This document shows, in pieces, positions 56,566 to 64,000 of a stretch of DNA of 64,000 nt. The DNA comes from an uncultured Rikenellaceae bacterium (lineage in GTDB: Bacteria; Bacteroidota; Bacteroidia; Bacteroidales; Rikenellaceae), in the NCBI GenBank assembly GCA_944325305.1, contig CALUZO010000009.1:114160-178159 (forward strand), in the 5' to 3' direction. The first letter of the stretch is position 1; every line of letters begins with the position of its first letter. The notes below the pieces were generated by a model, which had not been told where the DNA came from, did no database searches, and saw only the letters and a program-made list of their open reading frames with translations. A program made the position numbers and the translations under genes.

Positions 56566-56784
56566 AAGCGATTTATTTTATATTTCATGTCGCTGCGAAA
56601 GTATTTGCCATTTGTTACACAATGGTTACATAGCGTTGAATTAAATATAACATTGATGTTCAACAACAATGTGAAGCATACAGCAAAAAACAGCTCGAAG
56701 CATAGTTGTCATGGAATTCTGGTCAGCCGGTTGGCTCGTAATAGGGTTGTACAAACCATTGAAGTGATATCCCGCTAAGCCATA

Positions 56785-56822
56785 AAGTTAATGGCCTCGG
56801 TTTATACCGTGGCCATTAACTT
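56785..56822 (-). terminator. Hairpin downstream of the hexuronate operon
   Basis: A 12-base perfect stem (AAGTTAATGGCC) continued, after one mismatch, by four more pairs and a TTAT tetraloop. It lies 305 bases after the broken uxaC stop. No plus-strand gene ends nearby, so it most likely terminates the minus-strand hexuronate operon. Confidence 0.7.
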
Positions 56823-56943
56823 ATTATCCTTAGGCTCATTATGCAAGGATTCAAAACTACATTAATGATAATAGATATTCATCCTCAAGCCGAGAATATT
56901 TTTATTTTGGACTATCGTTGTTCTGCTCTCGCAGGCATAAACC

Positions 56944-57043
56944 ATGTCAATTAAATGGTTTATGTAACTCATCCGGCCGCAACAACCTTCCTCACACAGA
57001 CAAATATTCAATGCACAGATTATTACAAGCCTAAAACAGATAT
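56944..57043. repeat. Dispersed repeat, copy B
   Basis: Partner of copy A at 52620. It overlaps a 10-base inverted repeat (CATAAACCAT, 56936-56964) that is not kept in copy A. It lies between the broken uxaC and the operon's hairpin terminator, the same relative position as copy A. The rest of the 561-base gap 56566-57126 shows no gene. Confidence 0.7.
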
Positions 57044-57126
57044 ATCCATATTTATTTGGAATTATCTTGTTCGGGTATGGGAGTGTGTTTGTCGGTTACT
57101 TTTCCTGCATTAAATGTATTGTCCGC

Positions 57127-58018
57127 TCATATCGTCGGAGCGATTCGGACTCCTATACCTCTACAAGCCTGCAATGGATAATTCCCTTTTGTTTTTTCCT
57201 CCTTAGTCAACTCGTTACCTCCATATACCTTGTCGAATATTGCCGATATTTCTGCCATGGTATAATCAGCAGCAGGTATATCCGCAAGTCCGTGGTCGGC
57301 AAGCTTACATCCATGGTCGGCAAAATACTGATGACGTACTTTCAAGGCCTCTACCAAATCATCGAATTTTGATATTGTCACTCCGCTTGCTTGCGAGAGT
57401 TTTTCCAGATATGCTCTGTACTCGGCTGCAGTAGTGACGTTCATAGCCTTGTCCGGTCTCCATGTAGGAAGAACCTTCACTTCGAAACCGGAATCGGCAA
57501 TAGCCTTATGATACTCCAATGTGTCAATCGGATCGTCGGTAGTACATACCGACTCTACATTATATCTCCTCATCAATCCGCGAGCTGAGTATTCAGGTGT
57601 GGCAAGCAGTTCGTTACATTTTTCGTATATTCTTTTTGCTGATGCAGGATTGAGTGTCTCACTTATACCGAAAGCTGTTTTCAATTCCAGATGAGTCCAG
57701 TGGTAAAGTGGATTGCGCAATGTATATGGAACAGTTTCAGCCCATTTCTCAAATTTCTCCCAGTCGAAAGTTTCCTTACCGGTGATAAACTTTTCGTCAA
57801 CACCATTGGCACGCATTGCACGCCATTTATATATGGTCTCCACCCAGCCATATCTCTGTAATGGAACTGAACTTATAATCATCTGCAATCATCTTCGGAT
57901 TGAGATGGCAGTGATAGTCTATGATAGGCATTTTTTCTGCATGTTCATGATACAGCATCTTTGCCACATCGCTCTGCAGAAGAAAATCCTCGTTTATAAA
58001 ATCTTTCATATTAATCAA
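57127..58018 (-). pseudogene. uxaC: Glucuronate isomerase UxaC, frameshifted and 3'-truncated
   Basis: UxaC isomerises D-glucuronate to fructuronate and galacturonate to tagaturonate. The first frame begins [20 protein letters not shown] at 58009 or two codons earlier and carries [15 protein letters not shown], then stops right after EIWLGGDH. The protein continues in another frame as [14 protein letters not shown], so one extra base lies in the TATATAT run near 57830. Homology then runs to about NELTKEE near 57190, after which unrelated residues lead to a stop at 57127. Intact UxaC is ~470 residues; only about 290 are represented, with the C-terminal third missing. It starts 4 bases after the transporter gene. 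Confidence 0.88.
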
Positions 58019-58021
58019 TTA

Positions 58022-59497
58022 TCAAACTTCAATTATCTTATATTTCGGAACAAGAATCTTTATCATTATCCAGCTGAACAGATAAGCTACGGAAGCTATA
58101 ATAAACACTATCATATAGCCGGCATGAATACCTTCGAATCCCATAAAAGCCATATTTGTTTCCTTTGAGTAAGTAAACAGGATACCTGAGCCCTGATTGA
58201 ACAGCAAGCTGCCGATACCACCTGCCATACCACCGATACCTGTAACTGTTGCCACAGCTGATTTAGGGAACATATCGCTCACCACCGTATATGTATTGGC
58301 ACTCCAGCTCTGATGCGCTGCACCTATTATACCTATTATGATGATTGGGAACCAACATGATATATTTCCGAGCGGTTGCGCAAAAAGTCCCAGCAACGGG
58401 AACAGCGAGAAGATAAACATTGCACGCATACGTCCTGCAAACGGATTCATACCAAGGCGCGTGATAAACACCGTAGGCAGATAACCGCCAATGATGGAAA
58501 GCATTGAAATCAGATAGAGAGTAAAGATAAGCAACATACCCATTGTAGAGTCTGAACTGTATCCGTAAACGTCCTTCACGTATGCAGGTGCCCAGAAAAG
58601 GAAGAACCACCACACACCGTCAGGGAGGCAGCGTCCGAATATTACAGCCCAAGTCTGACGGAAAGTGAAACATTTCCAAAGACTGATACCTTTCTCCTTT
58701 TTCTCTTCTGATACAGGTCTGGAAGTCTCAGATGCTTCAGCCAGACGGTCCTGCTCGATATATTCCAACTCAGCCTTGTTTACTTTCTTCTGTTTAGACG
58801 GTGCATCATACATTTTCACCCAAAATCCCATCCAGAAGAAACCTAGAGCACCGATGATAAGGAATGACATTTCCCAACCCATATAACGTGCTATGACAGG
58901 AATGGTGAAAGGTGCAAGCAAGGCTCCAAGTTGCGCTCCGGCATTGAACACACTGGTTGCGAAAGCACGGTCTTTCTTAGGGAAATATTCTGCAGTCACC
59001 TTTATGGCGCATGGGAAGTTACCTGACTCTCCTACTGCCAAAATCGAACGTGCGGCAAGGAAAAGCCATATACTTACGGTCGATACACTCCATATCACCG
59101 TACCTGCTTTTTCGGCAGCCTCTATAGCTTCACGCGCACCTTCGAAAGTGAAAGACCATGTGCCTGTAGATATTCCGGCGGTAACTATTCCGCAGAAAGT
59201 GTGAAGGCAGGCACCTACAGACCATATACCTATAGCCCACAAATAACCTTTCTTTGTTCCAATCTTATCTACAAATTTTCCTACGAAAAGCATACTGATA
59301 GAATACAGTATAGAGAAGAAACCGGCAATAGTTCCGTAATTCGCATCAGTCCAGTTAAATTCCGGGGCAATAAAGTCCTTCCATGTAAGAGAAAGGACCT
59401 GTCGGTCCATATAGTTTATCGTTGTAGCGATAAACAACATAAGGCATATCGTCCAGCGATAATTAGTCATTTTCATTCTATTATCTTGTGAATTCAT
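58022..59497 (-). CDS. exuT: MFS hexuronate transporter (ExuT/GudP type)
   Basis: 491 residues with twelve predicted membrane helices. The start RWTICLMLFIATTINYMDRQVLS is the signature of the anion:cation symporter family, and FVGKFVDKIGTKKGY is the loop 2-3 motif. ARSILAVGESGNFPCAIK and EYFPKKDRAFATSVF follow the ExuT/GudP pattern, with an extra insert of about 20 residues (EGAREAIEAAEK) between helices 3 and 4 as in Bacteroidota members. The context with uxuA and uxaC supports glucuronate or galacturonate as the substrate. Confidence 0.9.
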   Translation of the reverse strand: MNSQDNRMKMTNYRWTICLMLFIATTINYMDRQVLSLTWKDFIAPEFNWTDANYGTIAGFFSILYSISMLFVGKFVDKIGTKKGYLWAIGIWSVGACLHTFCGIVTAGISTGTWSFTFEGAREAIEAAEKAGTVIWSVSTVSIWLFLAARSILAVGESGNFPCAIKVTAEYFPKKDRAFATSVFNAGAQLGALLAPFTIPVIARYMGWEMSFLIIGALGFFWMGFWVKMYDAPSKQKKVNKAELEYIEQDRLAEASETSRPVSEEKKEKGISLWKCFTFRQTWAVIFGRCLPDGVWWFFLFWAPAYVKDVYGYSSDSTMGMLLIFTLYLISMLSIIGGYLPTVFITRLGMNPFAGRMRAMFIFSLFPLLGLFAQPLGNISCWFPIIIIGIIGAAHQSWSANTYTVVSDMFPKSAVATVTGIGGMAGGIGSLLFNQGSGILFTYSKETNMAFMGFEGIHAGYMIVFIIASVAYLFSWIMIKILVPKYKIIEV

Positions 59498-59532
59498 GGT
59501 TATTAAGAAAAAAAATAAGATTTTAAAATTAA

Positions 59533-59567
59533 AAGGGCGTGCAGGTTATTGAGCCATACACGCCCTT
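59533..59567 (-). terminator. Intercistronic hairpin between uxuA and exuT
   Basis: A 9-base stem (AAGGGCGTG) with a 17-base loop, followed on the minus strand by TTTTAATTTT. Position between two genes of the operon suggests partial termination that lowers transporter expression. Confidence 0.6.
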
Positions 59568-59587
59568 AAATTGTACTCATTAATTGT

Positions 59588-60772
59588 TTATAGTATACCG
59601 TTTTTCAATTCATCATCTACTACAGCCATCATACCTTCCACCTGTCCTAAAGCAAGCATACGTCCGTGGAAAGAATATCCGGCATTATATCCTTTATCTT
59701 CGTCGCCAAGCATCATACGGCCGTGGTCAACACGCATAGGCAATCCCGGATTTTCCTTTTCGAATATTCTGATAAGGTCAACCAGATGTCCGCGTCCTGT
59801 AAGATGTGTACTTTCGATGAAGTTACCGCCAGGCATAGCCGCTGTACTGCGCAAATGTACGAAGTGTGTACGTTTAGCAAACTTCATAGCCAATTCGCGT
59901 GTATCGTTATGCTCACCGGCACTCAACGAACCTGCACAGAAAGTCAGCCCGTTGTGAGGATTGTCTACTGCATTAAGGAACCATGCTATATCCTCTTCGT
60001 TTGTAACGATACGTGGCAATCCGAGAATCTGGAAAGGAGGATCGTCCGGATGAACACACATATTTACACCATATTCCTCGCACACAGGCATAATAGCAGC
60101 AAGGAAGTAACGCATGTTTTCACGCAATGCATCACGGTCTATTCCTTCGTATAGTGAAAGCAGACGCTTGAATATAGCTACAGGGTTCTTGTCTCCTTCG
60201 CGGATATTCCCGTTTACGAATCCCTGAGTCTTAACTATGATAGCGTCGATAAGCTCATCTTTTTCAGCTTCTGTGATAACCTTGTCGAGTTCTTCCACCT
60301 TGCGGAGTTCTTCTTCAGAATAGTCTTTCTCAGCTCCTTCACGCTGAAGAATCTTCACGTCGAAATATGCGAAACGTACCCTGTCGTAGTACAATGAGCT
60401 GGTACCGTCCGCCCAAGGATGCTGCAAGTCTGTTCTCACCCAGTCGATTACCGGCATTAAGTTGTAACAAACAGTCTTTACACCGCATTTACCCAGATTG
60501 GCAAGGCTGACTTTATAGTTTTCAATCAGCTGGTCACGTTCAGGACCTGCATATTTGATGGCTTCGCATACAGGAAGACTTTCCACTACCGACCATCTCA
60601 ATCCGTATGACTCGATATACGATTTCAAATCATTGATAGCCTCAACAGTCCAAATCTCGCCGTTTGGAACATCATGCAAAGCTGTTACTATTCCTTCTAC
60701 TCCTATCTGACGCAGCATGGAAAGAGTAATCTTATCCTTCTTTCCAAACCATCTCCAAGTTTTTTCCATCAT
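59588..60772 (-). CDS. uxuA: Mannonate dehydratase UxuA
   Basis: 394 residues, the same length as the enterobacterial enzyme. It dehydrates D-mannonate to 2-keto-3-deoxygluconate. Segments include RWFGKKDKITLSMLRQIG, EGIVTALHDVPNGEIW, CVHPDDPPFQILGLPRI, FVHLRSTAAMPGGNF and PMRVDHGRMM, with the metal ligands His, Cys and His in the expected strands. The middle segment EKDYSEEELRKVEELDKVI is helical. It is the second gene of the operon. Confidence 0.95.
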   Translation of the reverse strand: MMEKTWRWFGKKDKITLSMLRQIGVEGIVTALHDVPNGEIWTVEAINDLKSYIESYGLRWSVVESLPVCEAIKYAGPERDQLIENYKVSLANLGKCGVKTVCYNLMPVIDWVRTDLQHPWADGTSSLYYDRVRFAYFDVKILQREGAEKDYSEEELRKVEELDKVITEAEKDELIDAIIVKTQGFVNGNIREGDKNPVAIFKRLLSLYEGIDRDALRENMRYFLAAIMPVCEEYGVNMCVHPDDPPFQILGLPRIVTNEEDIAWFLNAVDNPHNGLTFCAGSLSAGEHNDTRELAMKFAKRTHFVHLRSTAAMPGGNFIESTHLTGRGHLVDLIRIFEKENPGLPMRVDHGRMMLGDEDKGYNAGYSFHGRMLALGQVEGMMAVVDDELKNGIL

Positions 60773-60793
60773 AATCGTACGAGTTTTAAAGAT

Positions 60794-61609
60794 TTATACT
60801 CCACTGAATGCACTGAAACCACCGTCGATAGCCAATGTAGCACCAGTGATGAAACTTGCTGCATCGCTGCAAAGGAACTGTACCGAGCCGTTAAGTTCAG
60901 AGATATCACCGAAACGTCTCATCGGAGTCTTGGCAATAACCTTCTGGCTACGTTCTGTAAGCGAACCGTCTGGATTAATCAGGGTAGCACGGTTCTGATT
61001 TCCGATGAAGAATCCAGGAGCAATTGCGTTGACACGGATTTTTTCGCTGAACTTGATAGCCATTTCCTGTGCCAGCCAGCGAGTAAAGTTTTCAACAGCA
61101 CTCTTTGCCATAGAATATCCAGGTACACGAGTGATAGACTCGTATGCAGCCATTGAAGATACGTTTACGATAGCACCGCTCTGTTGCTTAGCCATGATTT
61201 CGCCGAATACCAGACATGGATAAACTGTTCCGTAAAGGTTAAGGTCTACGACTTTATTAAGATCTTCGACCTTCATGTCGAATATATTCTGGTCTACAGT
61301 CAGTGTACCGCCGGGAATGTTACCACCGGCAGCATTGATAAGGAAGTCCACACGTCCCCATTTTGAAAGTACAGTATCTTTTACAGAACGAAGGCTCTCG
61401 ATATCAAGTACATTGCATACAGTACCTGCTACATCCTGGCTCACAGCTTTCAGACGTTCCAAAGCTGCATCTACCCTATCCTGATGAGCACCGATAATTA
61501 TAACTTTAGCTCCGGCTTTCAAAAGACCTTCTGCTATATTACTACCCAAAACACCGGAACCACCTGTTACAACGGCTACCTTTCCGGTAATATCAAACAT
61601 GTTGTTCAT
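60794..61609 (-). CDS. SDR-type D-mannonate oxidoreductase (fructuronate reductase)
   Basis: 271 residues. Classical SDR with GGSGVLGSNIAEGLL as the NAD-binding motif, NAAGG, the catalytic Ser in VNVSSMAAY and YSMAK for the Tyr-x3-Lys pair. It ends in ATLAIDGGFSAFSGV, typical of gluconate-5-dehydrogenase-like enzymes. The 21-base spacing to uxuA and the missing long-chain UxuB in the operon suggest that it reduces fructuronate to mannonate. The activity is inferred from context. Confidence 0.85.
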   Translation of the reverse strand: MNNMFDITGKVAVVTGGSGVLGSNIAEGLLKAGAKVIIIGAHQDRVDAALERLKAVSQDVAGTVCNVLDIESLRSVKDTVLSKWGRVDFLINAAGGNIPGGTLTVDQNIFDMKVEDLNKVVDLNLYGTVYPCLVFGEIMAKQQSGAIVNVSSMAAYESITRVPGYSMAKSAVENFTRWLAQEMAIKFSEKIRVNAIAPGFFIGNQNRATLINPDGSLTERSQKVIAKTPMRRFGDISELNGSVQFLCSDAASFITGATLAIDGGFSAFSGV

Positions 61610-61693
61610 ATATATAAGTTTTAAATTTTTCCTATTGTAAAATTACTATAGAAAGAAGCACATGGATATACATAATTTTGCAAGATATTTACC

Positions 61694-61701
61694 TATATTT
61701 G
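61694..61701 (+). promoter_or_regulatory. Candidate promoter -7 element of the AraC gene
   Basis: TATATTTG, an exact TAnnTTTG match 29 bases before the ATG. A second match, TAATTTTG, lies at 61673-61680. Neither has a good TTTG at -33. Confidence 0.5.
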
Positions 61702-61729
61702 CATCTGTAACAATTCTTTCATATACACA

Positions 61730-62599
61730 ATGAAGAAGATACTGAACGAACAGCTATACATATCAGATTCTAATCCGATAAAAGCCAGAACATACGACTA
61801 CAAGTCTTTCACTTACCCGTGGCATTTCCATGGCGAATACGAGATTCTCTATGTAGAAAAAGGTTTCGGCCAATGCATCATAGGTGACAATATAATAGAT
61901 TATTCAGATGATACCCTGCTATTGTTCGGTTCCACGCTGCCACATTGCATGCAGAATTCACCGGAATATGAACACGATGAAAAACTGAGAGTAAACGGGA
62001 CAATCATACAGTTTGAGAAGGACTTTATGCAATATTCGTTCACCCATTATGTGCAGTTCATCAACATAAACAACCTATTGAACGAATCGAACAGAGGGGT
62101 AAAGATTTCGGTTAAGAATAGACCTGAGATAACGTCGCTGCTGAAACGGATACCCGAAACCGAAGGTATGGAGCAGATTATCCTGTTCCTTCAACTGCTT
62201 CAGTCGCTGTCTATGATAAAGAAAAGGGAATTTGCGGCATCGCCGAACTATAATCCTGTGCCGGCAGAATTCAAGAACAAGAAGATAGAGAAGGTAGTGG
62301 CATATATAAACAAGAAATATACCGACAATATAACACTCGACGAGATAGCATCGTACGCAGCCATGAATCCATCTGCATTCTGCAGGTATTTCAAGGACAA
62401 CACGGGAAAGACACTAAAACAATATATCACCGATATGCGAATAGGTTATACCTGCAAACTGCTTGCCGATGACCGTTTCAATATTTCAGAGATAAGTATA
62501 GAATGTGGTTTCGAATCGGCCGTACATTTCAACCGATGTTTTAAAGGAGTCACAGGAGTTACTCCTACTGAATACAGAAAGAAGATTCTGGAATTATAA
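61730..62599 (+). CDS. AraC family transcriptional regulator with cupin-type N-terminus
   Basis: 289 residues. The N-terminal part (YPWHFHGEYEILYVEKGFGQ, GSTLPHCMQN) is a cupin-like sugar-sensing domain; the C-terminal ~100 residues carry two helix-turn-helix units, NITLDEIASYAAMNPSAFCR and FNISEISIECGFESAVHFNR, then FKGVTGVTPTEYRK. It is divergent from the hexuronate operon across 120 bases, the usual layout for a local regulator of uronate use. The effector is unknown. Confidence 0.92.
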   Translation: MKKILNEQLYISDSNPIKARTYDYKSFTYPWHFHGEYEILYVEKGFGQCIIGDNIIDYSDDTLLLFGSTLPHCMQNSPEYEHDEKLRVNGTIIQFEKDFMQYSFTHYVQFININNLLNESNRGVKISVKNRPEITSLLKRIPETEGMEQIILFLQLLQSLSMIKKREFAASPNYNPVPAEFKNKKIEKVVAYINKKYTDNITLDEIASYAAMNPSAFCRYFKDNTGKTLKQYITDMRIGYTCKLLADDRFNISEISIECGFESAVHFNRCFKGVTGVTPTEYRKKILEL

Positions 62600-62637
62600 T
62601 ACTTTCCAGTCCCCTATCGTTCCGAGAATGTAAATTA

Positions 62638-62688
62638 AACTGTGTCAGCAAAGAAAATAGATAAAATATTAACTTTGCTAACACAGTT
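62638..62688. repeat. Inverted repeat at the left end of the IS
   Basis: AACTGTGTCAGCAAAG (62638-62653) faces CTTTGCTAACACAGTT (62673-62688): 15 of 16 positions complementary with a 19-base centre. The outer arm is probably the terminal repeat; the inner arm lies 7 bases before the transposase ATG and could form a hairpin over the start. Confidence 0.75.
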
Positions 62689-62695
62689 TTTTTGT

Positions 62696-63910
62696 ATGAA
62701 AGAAGAATTTGATTTTTAGAGTATCAAGAACAAGGCAATCGAACAACTAAAAGCAGGTAAGCCCTTGTTGGGTAAAGATGGTGCATTTGCTCCTTTATTG
62801 GAAAGTATTCTGAATGCAGCCTTGGAAGGTGAGATGGACGCCCATCTTACCGATGCAGAACGTCAATTGGGTAATCGCCGTAATGGTAAGATGCAGAAAC
62901 AGGTGCAGACTTCATTGGGTGAGGTCACGGTTTCTACCCCTCGTGACCGTAATTCAAGTTTTGAACCTCAGTTTATAAAGAAACGCGAGACAATTCTTGC
63001 ATAAGGAGTTGCTGACCGTATAATAGGTCTTTATGCGTTGGGAAACAGCACAAGGGAAATCAGTGACTGGATGGAAGAAAACCTTGGTAATCGTGTTTCA
63101 GCCGATACAATCAGTGCCATAACCGACCGTGTACTTCCGGAAATAAAGGCATGGAAATCCCGTATGTTGGATTCAGTTTATCCTATAGTCTGGATGGATG
63201 CCATTCACTATAAAGTGACAGATGAACGCGGTTGTGCAGTATCCCGTGCAATCTATAATGTATTGGGTATTAATCGGGATGGTCACAAAGAACTTCTTGG
63301 CATGTATATATCTAAAAATGAAGGCGCTAACTTCTGGCTTAGTGTCCTGACAGATCTTCAGAATCGAGGAGTTGAAGATATTCTCATAGCCTGTATAGAT
63401 GGTTTGAAAGGTTTTCCTGAAGCCATTCAAAGTGTTTACCCTAATACAGCCGTACAGCTTTGTATAGTACATCAGATACGTAATTCCATCAAGTATGTAG
63501 GCTCCAAAAATCAGAAGGAATTCCTTAAGGATTTAAAATGCGTCTATCAGGCTGTAAATAAAGAATCTGCAGAGAATGAACCTCTCAAGCTGGATGAAAA
63601 ATGGGGTGAACAGTATCCTATCGTTATCAGATCCTGGCAGGAGAACTGGGATAGGTTGTCTGAATACTTTCAATATACTCCGGCAATACGTAAACTCATA
63701 TATACCACAAATACAGTTGAAGGTTATCACAGACAGATACGTAAGGTAACAAAGAACAAGGGCGTGTTCCCATCGGATACAGCCCTTGAAAAACTGGTTT
63801 ATCTTGCATACCGCAATATACGGAAAAAGTGGACCATGCCACTGGCTAACTGGGCTACAATCTCGCAACAATTAGCCATAAAGTTTGGAGAGCGATTTAA
63901 ATTATTGTAA
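62696..63910 (+). pseudogene. IS256-family transposase with two in-frame stop codons
   Basis: Reading from the ATG at 62696 the frame gives MKEEFDF, a TAG at 62717, then SIKNKAIEQLKAGKPLLGKD and the full N-terminal domain to KKRETILA, a TAA at 63002, then GVADRIIGLYALGNSTREIS to the end. The frame never shifts. The catalytic pieces are present: VWMDAIHYKV with the first Asp, ACIDGLKGFPEAI with the second, and TTNTVEGYHRQIRK with the Glu. With the two stops read through the protein would have 404 codons, normal for IS256 transposases. Both stops sit where a Glu codon would differ by a single G-to-T change (inference). The copy is presumably inactive. Confidence 0.88.
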
Positions 63911-64000
63911 TTTTACGCTCGTCGGGACGGGTGGTCCCGCCCCTTGGCGCTGGCCGTTCCCCGACCGATGAGTTTTATAGAGAAAAATAATGCGTGACAC

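Larger units (their letters stand above)
62638..64000 (+). mobile_element. IS256-family insertion sequence (right end at window edge)
   Basis: The left end carries the inverted repeat beginning AACTGTGTCAGCAAAG at 62638. The last bases of the window (GCGTGACAC) resemble the complementary right end, which would continue past 64000. The element lies 38 bases after the AraC gene. After the transposase stop (63910) a GC-rich stretch with GGGACGGGTGGTCCCGCCCC forms a small hairpin. The target-site duplication cannot be read because the right end is cut off. Confidence 0.75.

Noticed and set aside
56587..56778. 63-codon frame upstream of the TonB receptor
   Set aside because: No homology and it covers the probable promoter of the receptor operon.
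1..64000. CRISPR array
   Set aside because: No regularly spaced repeat units were seen; the tandem repeats found are short and in coding or att-like contexts.

Overview
The window looks like a chromosome segment of an anaerobic gut-type Bacteroidales bacterium (Bacteroidota). The evidence is two SusC/SusD pairs, a hybrid two-component regulator of the Reg_prop/Y_Y_Y type, many lipoproteins with Bacteroidota-style lipoboxes, promoters of the TTTG-N19-TAnnTTTG type, little Shine-Dalgarno signal, and an anaerobic class III ribonucleotide reductase. I cannot fix the genus from sequence alone.

Left part (1-15,063) is mostly ordinary core genome: the end of a histidine operon (hisH-[small membrane protein]-hisA-hisF-hisIE), typA, aroB with an SGNH hydrolase, a lipocalin, rplU-rpmA, a DUF4286 gene overlapping a GH31-like glycosidase, cysQ, an acetyltransferase, a lysophospholipid-acyltransferase-like gene, a GT9 glycosyltransferase and an SDR.

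The middle (15,387-43,787) is a nutrient-acquisition region. One long operon reads FAS1 lipoprotein - SusC - SusD - FAS1 lipoprotein - FAS1 lipoprotein - SusC - SusD - large M60-like lipoprotein, and closes on a strong terminator. It is followed by an MG2/TonB-plug-like secreted protein, an HTCS regulator on the opposite strand, and a divergent GH43 enzyme. The parts suggest binding and import of a glycoconjugate or glycopeptide, but the substrate is not visible. The M60-like protein lacks a recognisable HExxH site.

The next block (43,832-50,481) holds an unknown lipoprotein, a membrane protein plus winged-helix regulator next to creD with matching CAAAG inverted repeats in both upstream regions, and nrdD-nrdG behind a cobalamin riboswitch.

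The right part (50,948-64,000) looks like an integrated or heavily rearranged region. It begins with the 3' part of a tRNA-Met(CAT) gene beside an AT-rich tyrosine recombinase. It continues with a TonB receptor plus acid-phosphatase-like lipoprotein, a hexuronate operon (SDR oxidoreductase, uxuA, exuT-like transporter, broken uxaC) with a divergent AraC regulator, and a broken IS256-family insertion sequence that runs to the window edge. Two copies of an undescribed ~100-base repeat lie downstream of the two minus-strand operons here.
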